From Deinococcus sp. QL22 (GTDB taxonomy: Bacteria; Deinococcota; Deinococci; Deinococcales; Deinococcaceae): a stretch of 64,000 nt of DNA. Of the stretch, positions 60,200 to 64,000 are shown piece by piece. Positions within the stretch are counted from its first letter, which is position 1, and every line of letters starts with the position of its first letter. The stretch spans positions 3,157,141 through 3,221,140 of the forward strand of contig NZ_CP097149.1 of assembly GCF_023370075.1 (NCBI RefSeq), read 5' to 3'. The notes beneath the pieces were generated by a model. The model worked only from the letters and a program-made list of their open reading frames with translations, was not told the origin of the DNA and searched no databases. A program made the position numbers and the translations under genes.

Positions 60200-60230
60200 C
60201 CTCACCTGACCAACACTAGCCTGACTATCA

Positions 60231-60698
60231 CTACCGGACGCGGCCAAAGGCAGGCAGCAGCGTGGGTTCTTCCTGTGCCGCGTACCCGCGTGTCATCAGG
60301 GTCAAGCCCGTGTCAGCCGATAAAATCAGCACGTCGCGCAGGCGGCCAGAGGCGACAAAGGTTCCCGCGCCCTGCGGCGTACTCACCGCTTCACCGCCAG
60401 GGCCAGCCAACGCCTCAGCCGTAAATTCTGGTGCTCGAATCTCCATGATCCATGCCAACGTGCGGGCGTCGCTGTCGTAGCGCACCGTAATTTCTCCGGC
60501 ATTCAGGGGGGGCCTCTTCGTCCACTGCACCCGACGAATCCCGCCGCCCACGCGGTCTTTTAGGTCAGCCTGAGCGTCGAACGAGCCGCTGGCAGTAAAG
60601 AGAACGGTGGCGGTCAGGTCTTGCTGCTGTTTTGGCCCGCAGCCCGCCAGTGCAGCGGCGGCGCACACCATCAAGGCCAAACGAACGAACAGACGCAT
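60231..60698 (-). CDS. Lipoprotein (155 aa)
   Basis: The N-terminus MRLFVRLALMVCAAAALAGC holds a lipobox (L-A-G-C) at 17-20, so the mature protein starts at Cys20. The rest is a beta-rich domain, with no recognised family. Probably membrane-anchored and exported. Confidence 0.75.
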   Translation of the reverse strand: MRLFVRLALMVCAAAALAGCGPKQQQDLTATVLFTASGSFDAQADLKDRVGGGIRRVQWTKRPPLNAGEITVRYDSDARTLAWIMEIRAPEFTAEALAGPGGEAVSTPQGAGTFVASGRLRDVLILSADTGLTLMTRGYAAQEEPTLLPAFGRVR

Positions 60699-60776
60699 GG
60701 GTGCAAGATACCCCGCCTGGCTGACCCATTCGCAGGCAGAATGCCCCTCGCACCGCCTTTCTGGTTCACTCAGCGC

Positions 60777-61820
60777 CTAACGCACAGAGTTGCGCCCGGC
60801 GCGTTTGGCCTCGTACAGGGCCTGATCGGCACGCCCGAACAACTGGTTGGCGGTATCGTGCGGCCCCCGGTAAGAGGCCACCCCAAAACTGGTGGTGATG
60901 CTCAGTCCAGCCAGTTCGGAGCCGCCAATTTCGCGGCGCAGGCGGTCGGCCAGCACCAGCGCATCGGGCTTGGCGAGGCCCGGCAGCAACACCACGAACT
61001 CTTCCCCACCCCAGCGCCCCACCACGCCGCCTGTGCCGCCCACATTGCGCCTGAGCCGCTTGGCTACGGCCCGGAGCACATCGTCTCCGGTGTTGTGCCC
61101 GTGGTGGTCGTTCACCGTTTTGAAATGGTCTATGTCTCCCACCAACAGGCTCAGTGGCGTTCCTGTTTTGCGGGCGTAGTCCAGTTTCCGGTTCAGTTCC
61201 TCCTCTATGGCGGCCCGGCCCGGAAGCTCCGTCAAAGAATCCAGCCGGGCCTTATTGAGTTTGGCGTGATCTTCTTCATGCATCACCAAATTGGATTCGA
61301 TAAAGCGCGTCACTATGTAACACGTTCCGCTCATGACACCTACGACGGTCATTCCCGCCAACCAGGCCGCCGTCAGCAGAGGCGTAGAAGGTGGGTTCAG
61401 CAACAGAAAGATGACAACGATCAGCAGCCATACACCCGTGAACACTGTGCCCCAGCGCGATCCCATCAATACAAAGGCCAGCGCACTGACGCAGGCCATC
61501 CACAGGGCAGGCTCGTATGGCCAAAGGTCGTACTGCAACAGCCGGTACACTTCTACCCCTGTGAAGGCGGCCACAAAGGCGGCACATACTGCCGCGATCT
61601 TAAACACTTCGCGAGGAGCGAGGCGGAGCGCCACCAACGCTCCCAAACAAATTAAATCTGCCCAGTATTTGCTGTATTGATAGGCCTCCGGGAAAATGCC
61701 GGGGGGGGATACTAGAGATGAAATGATTGTGAAAATAAGGTAGCCAACCGCCACCAACTGCAATACCAGTTGGCGGGTTCGGAGGAGTTGATTCTCTAAA
61801 AGCGTGCTGGGGCGGGTCAT
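60777..61820 (-). CDS. Membrane diguanylate cyclase (GGEEF)
   Basis: This 347-residue protein has about six membrane helices in residues 1-175, then a GGDEF domain with L-T-E-L-P-G-R, D-I-D-H-F-K-T-V-N-D and R-W-G-G-E-E-F. GGEEF is an active-type signature. The position of the I-site has no RxxD. A chromosomal cyclase similar in layout to the prophage one at 35015. Confidence 0.9.
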   Translation of the reverse strand: MTRPSTLLENQLLRTRQLVLQLVAVGYLIFTIISSLVSPPGIFPEAYQYSKYWADLICLGALVALRLAPREVFKIAAVCAAFVAAFTGVEVYRLLQYDLWPYEPALWMACVSALAFVLMGSRWGTVFTGVWLLIVVIFLLLNPPSTPLLTAAWLAGMTVVGVMSGTCYIVTRFIESNLVMHEEDHAKLNKARLDSLTELPGRAAIEEELNRKLDYARKTGTPLSLLVGDIDHFKTVNDHHGHNTGDDVLRAVAKRLRRNVGGTGGVVGRWGGEEFVVLLPGLAKPDALVLADRLRREIGGSELAGLSITTSFGVASYRGPHDTANQLFGRADQALYEAKRAGRNSVR

Positions 61821-61928
61821 GAACTGGACTCAAGTCTAATGTGCCATACCTGACAAATGCCTTGCTTTAATTGGCACCAGGGTCATTAGAAAACGCTGAC
61901 CTTACGAATCACACGTTAATCTGGAACA

Positions 61929-62298
61929 TTGAGGCTCCTTTCTGAACTTTTCGCCGCTCAAAGAGCATCTGTGGGCGGCGACGTTGTTCTTATACTGAAA
62001 CCGACTTGAAAGCGCCATTGAGTGGTTCCTCAATCCGAGCGGACTTGCAAAGCTCTACGAGTGCAGCAGAGCGATCAGGAAACGGTACGGGCTAAGCGAT
62101 AAGGAGAAGTGGCTTGCTCATGCGAGTCCATTGACGACGGTAGAGCCGCAAGCGGCGCTATCTCAGGTGGAGGCGGAATGGAGCGGAGGCCGTATAACAC
62201 CGCAGCGTGATGGAAGGTGGACAGTCGAGGGCAAGACAAGAGCAGCAGGCGATTCCGAGGAAATCCACCTGCTGCCCTGGCCCACTGTTCTGAATTGA
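61929..62298 (+). pseudogene. Frameshifted, 5'-truncated gene remnant
   Basis: Two plus-strand frames join: 61929-62009 (27 codons, containing S-V-G-G-D-V-V-L-I-L-K-P) and 62005-62298. The second has 97 codons and contains A-I-E-W-F-L-N-P-S-G-L-A-K and H-L-L-P-W-P-T-V-L-N. Neither has a proper start, but both are protein-like and nearly touch. Best read as one decayed gene. It occupies most of the gap between the GGEEF gene and ndk; nothing else is seen there. Confidence 0.45.
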
Positions 62299-62387
62299 GA
62301 TGAGTTTCTCGGTCTCTCGCCGCGAGGCACTTGCCGCGCTCCTCACTCCGCTCAGCCGATCTAAAAAGGCCGCCTGAGTTCGAGATT

Positions 62388-62801
62388 TTAGAGCAGTTCG
62401 CCCGGTGCGAAGAACAGGGCCAGTTCGCGCTCGGCACTCTCAGGGCTGTCGCTGCCGTGCGTTACGTTTTCGCCAGTGGTGGTGGCAAAGTCAGCGCGGA
62501 TGCTGCCGGGAGCGGCGTTGGCAGGGTTGGTCGCGCCCATCATGCCGCGCCAGCCCAAAATGGCGTTTTCGCCCTCCAGGGCAATAGCGACCACAGGGCC
62601 GCCCGTAATAAAGTTTACGAGTTCCCCGAAAAAGGGGCGCTCTTTGTGCTCGCCGTAGTGCGATTCGGCGGTTTCACGGGCAATCGTCATTTGCTTCAGG
62701 CCAACCACGCGGTAGCCCTTCTTCTGAATGCGGGCGAGAATTTCGGGCGTCAGGCCCCGGCGAACCCCATCGGGCTTGATCATGGCAAAAGTACGTTCCA
62801 T
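62388..62801 (-). CDS. ndk: Nucleoside diphosphate kinase
   Basis: The ATG at 62801 gives [13 protein letters not shown], the standard NDK start, in a 137-residue protein of normal family length. Catalytic His115 lies in N-V-T-H-G-S-D-S. It transfers the gamma-phosphate of ATP to NDPs to balance nucleotide pools. A longer upstream frame is not supported. Confidence 0.96.
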   Translation of the reverse strand: MERTFAMIKPDGVRRGLTPEILARIQKKGYRVVGLKQMTIARETAESHYGEHKERPFFGELVNFITGGPVVAIALEGENAILGWRGMMGATNPANAAPGSIRADFATTTGENVTHGSDSPESAERELALFFAPGELL

Positions 62802-62931
62802 AGCGCCGCACAGGATAGCAAACGTGGGGGCAGCGTGCCGAAACACAGGACAGCAGCACGGGAGCCTGCACACTGAATCGTTATTGCTCACATTCCGCTC
62901 CCGCCACCTTTCCTCAGAGGCATTCCGCTTC

Positions 62932-62937
62932 CGTACA
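62932..62937 (+). promoter_or_regulatory. -10 element of leaderless promoter
   Basis: TACAAT lies 8 bases before the GTG start at 62946, with no ribosome binding site between. This TANNNT-next-to-start layout is typical of leaderless transcripts known in Deinococcus. Confidence 0.55.
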
Positions 62938-62945
62938 ATGGCGGG

Positions 62946-64000
62946 GTGACGTACATTCCTGATTCTCGCCCCTCTCCCGTCGCGTCGCGGATCGCACTGA
63001 TTGTTAGTGGGGTCGCGGCGGCGGGTCTGGTCTTAACGCCCTTGGCCGTGCTGGGGCGCTCCTTTGACGGCAATGCGGTGCTGCTGCACATCAGCGGCGC
63101 GGCCCTCAATTTGACCACCGACCCGCAAGTGCGCCTGCCCTCATCGGGAACCACGGTGGCGCTGGGCTGGGCTACTTTGCTCCTGATGCTGGCTACCCTC
63201 GTCGGTGCGCTGCGCCGGGAACGCTGGTTTTGGGTCACGGGCTTACTTGGCTTCTTGACCGCGCTGGCCGCCGTGCTGCTGCTCAACGGCGTGCTGGGGG
63301 CAGAATCGGCCCGCATTGCCGCCGACAGCACGCTCAGACCCGGAGCTAAACGCACCCTGCGTAACTTTTATGGTGGCGGCGGCATGAACTTGGGGCTGTT
63401 TTTGCCCATGCTGGCCGGACTGATCGCGGCGGGCGCGGGCCTGAGTGCACGGCAAGTCTGGTGGGATCGCCTGAACCGCCTGCGCGGATTGTTGGTGCCC
63501 ACAGTGGCCATCGGGCTGGCGATTCTGGTGGGCGCAATCGTGGTGTTGCTGGTGCAACCCGCCGTCAACGGCACGGGCGCGGCGCTGGGTCTGTGGGGAG
63601 GCTGGCTCGCCAAGACCGACCTCGTGTATTTCGTGTATTCCACCCTGTTTGCCCCTATTACCCGCCTCAACCCCTTCCTGGACAGCCTGAAGCTGGCAAC
63701 CCCCCTCATTTTTACGGGCCTCAGCGTGGCCTTTGCCTTCCGCACGGGCCTCTTCAATGTGGGCGCTCCGGGCCAACTGACGATGGGAGCCATCGGCGCA
63801 ATGTTGGTCGGCGTGTACGCTCCATCTGGCTTGGGCTGGTTTTTGCTGCCGCTGTCGGTGCTGGGCGCGGCGTTGGGCGGAGCACTCTGGGGGGCCATTC
63901 CCGGCCTGCTCAAAGCCCGCTTCGGCTCCAGCGAAGTCATCAATACCATCATGCTCAACTACATCGCGTCGGCCATCTTTATTTTCCTGATCGGCAGCGA
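62946..64000 (+). CDS. ABC transporter permease, sugar/nucleoside type (partial)
   Basis: The GTG at 62946 opens a frame that stays open to the window edge (351 codons). It is strongly hydrophobic, with about eight membrane helices. It contains [21 protein letters not shown] and [14 protein letters not shown], the signature of BmpB/YufP-type nucleoside or simple-sugar import permeases. The ATPase and second permease are expected to the right. C-terminus missing. Confidence 0.88.
   Translation, partial: MTYIPDSRPSPVASRIALIVSGVAAAGLVLTPLAVLGRSFDGNAVLLHISGAALNLTTDPQVRLPSSGTTVALGWATLLLMLATLVGALRRERWFWVTGLLGFLTALAAVLLLNGVLGAESARIAADSTLRPGAKRTLRNFYGGGGMNLGLFLPMLAGLIAAGAGLSARQVWWDRLNRLRGLLVPTVAIGLAILVGAIVVLLVQPAVNGTGAALGLWGGWLAKTDLVYFVYSTLFAPITRLNPFLDSLKLATPLIFTGLSVAFAFRTGLFNVGAPGQLTMGAIGAMLVGVYAPSGLGWFLLPLSVLGAALGGALWGAIPGLLKARFGSSEVINTIMLNYIASAIFIFLIGS

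Noticed and set aside
62802..62891. N-terminal extension of ndk
   Set aside because: NDK proteins start at the [11 protein letters not shown] segment, and the extension is Cys-rich and unlike the family.
1..64000. CRISPR array, rRNA or complete tRNA genes
   Set aside because: No regularly spaced direct repeats and no rRNA or tRNA signatures were found.

Overview
The window looks like a Deinococcus chromosome carrying most of a siphovirus prophage. Deinococcus is an inference from high GC, promoters of the TANNNT type placed directly before start codons, and the make-up of the flanking housekeeping genes; no marker gene settles the genus. The prophage fills positions 1 to about 53,260 and runs off the left edge, so its lysis genes and left end are not visible. 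Chromosomal genes fill 53,260-64,000. The right junction lies inside a competence gene, comF, whose 3' end has been replaced by phage sequence.

Structural genes are read leftward (minus strand) in the usual order: small and large terminase (30.1-27.8 kb), portal, a T4-gp21-like prohead protease with a nested scaffold start, decoration protein, major capsid, head-tail connectors, major tail protein, two related assembly-chaperone-like proteins and a minor tail protein (18 kb). A very long tape measure split by a frameshift (12.1-4.7 kb) and tail-tip proteins follow to base 1. Plus-strand or stand-alone cargo genes interrupt this order: a secreted protein at 23.4 kb, and an island at 12.2-17.9 kb with a NERD/zinc-ribbon protein, a DUF4279-like protein, unknowns, a decayed IS701-type element and a family of look-alike hairpin terminators.

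From 30.7 to 36.2 kb lie small early genes plus two signalling genes unusual for a phage: an MHYT membrane sensor and a membrane-bound GGDEF cyclase. From 36.2 to 45.7 kb is the leftward early operon: RusA resolvase, HNH protein, Bet recombinase, replication proteins and a chain of tiny overlapping ORFs, starting with a Cro-like regulator. It is interrupted by a LAGLIDADG homing endonuclease and by an IS630-type element that landed exactly in a stop codon. The immunity region (45.7-47.0 kb) has divergent promoters, ACCCATA/TATGGGT operators, an XRE repressor and an ImmA/IrrE metallopeptidase.

Between immunity and the integrase (47.0-50.9 kb) is a second cargo region: a secreted protein, a TerD-PD-(D/E)XK nuclease fusion, a two-TM/coiled-coil/GAF-like protein and a small protein. 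A 21-bp repeat occurs in the spacers. Then come a truncated serine-recombinase start, an HNH endonuclease and the complete large serine integrase (51.8-53.2 kb).

The chromosomal part holds truncated comF, several hypothetical genes, a trypsin-like protease/endonuclease I fusion, an aldo/keto reductase, a nitroreductase-like protein, a lipoprotein, a GGEEF cyclase, an unlisted frameshifted pseudogene, ndk, and the start of a sugar/nucleoside-type ABC transporter permease. All functional assignments rest on motifs read by eye; no database search was possible.
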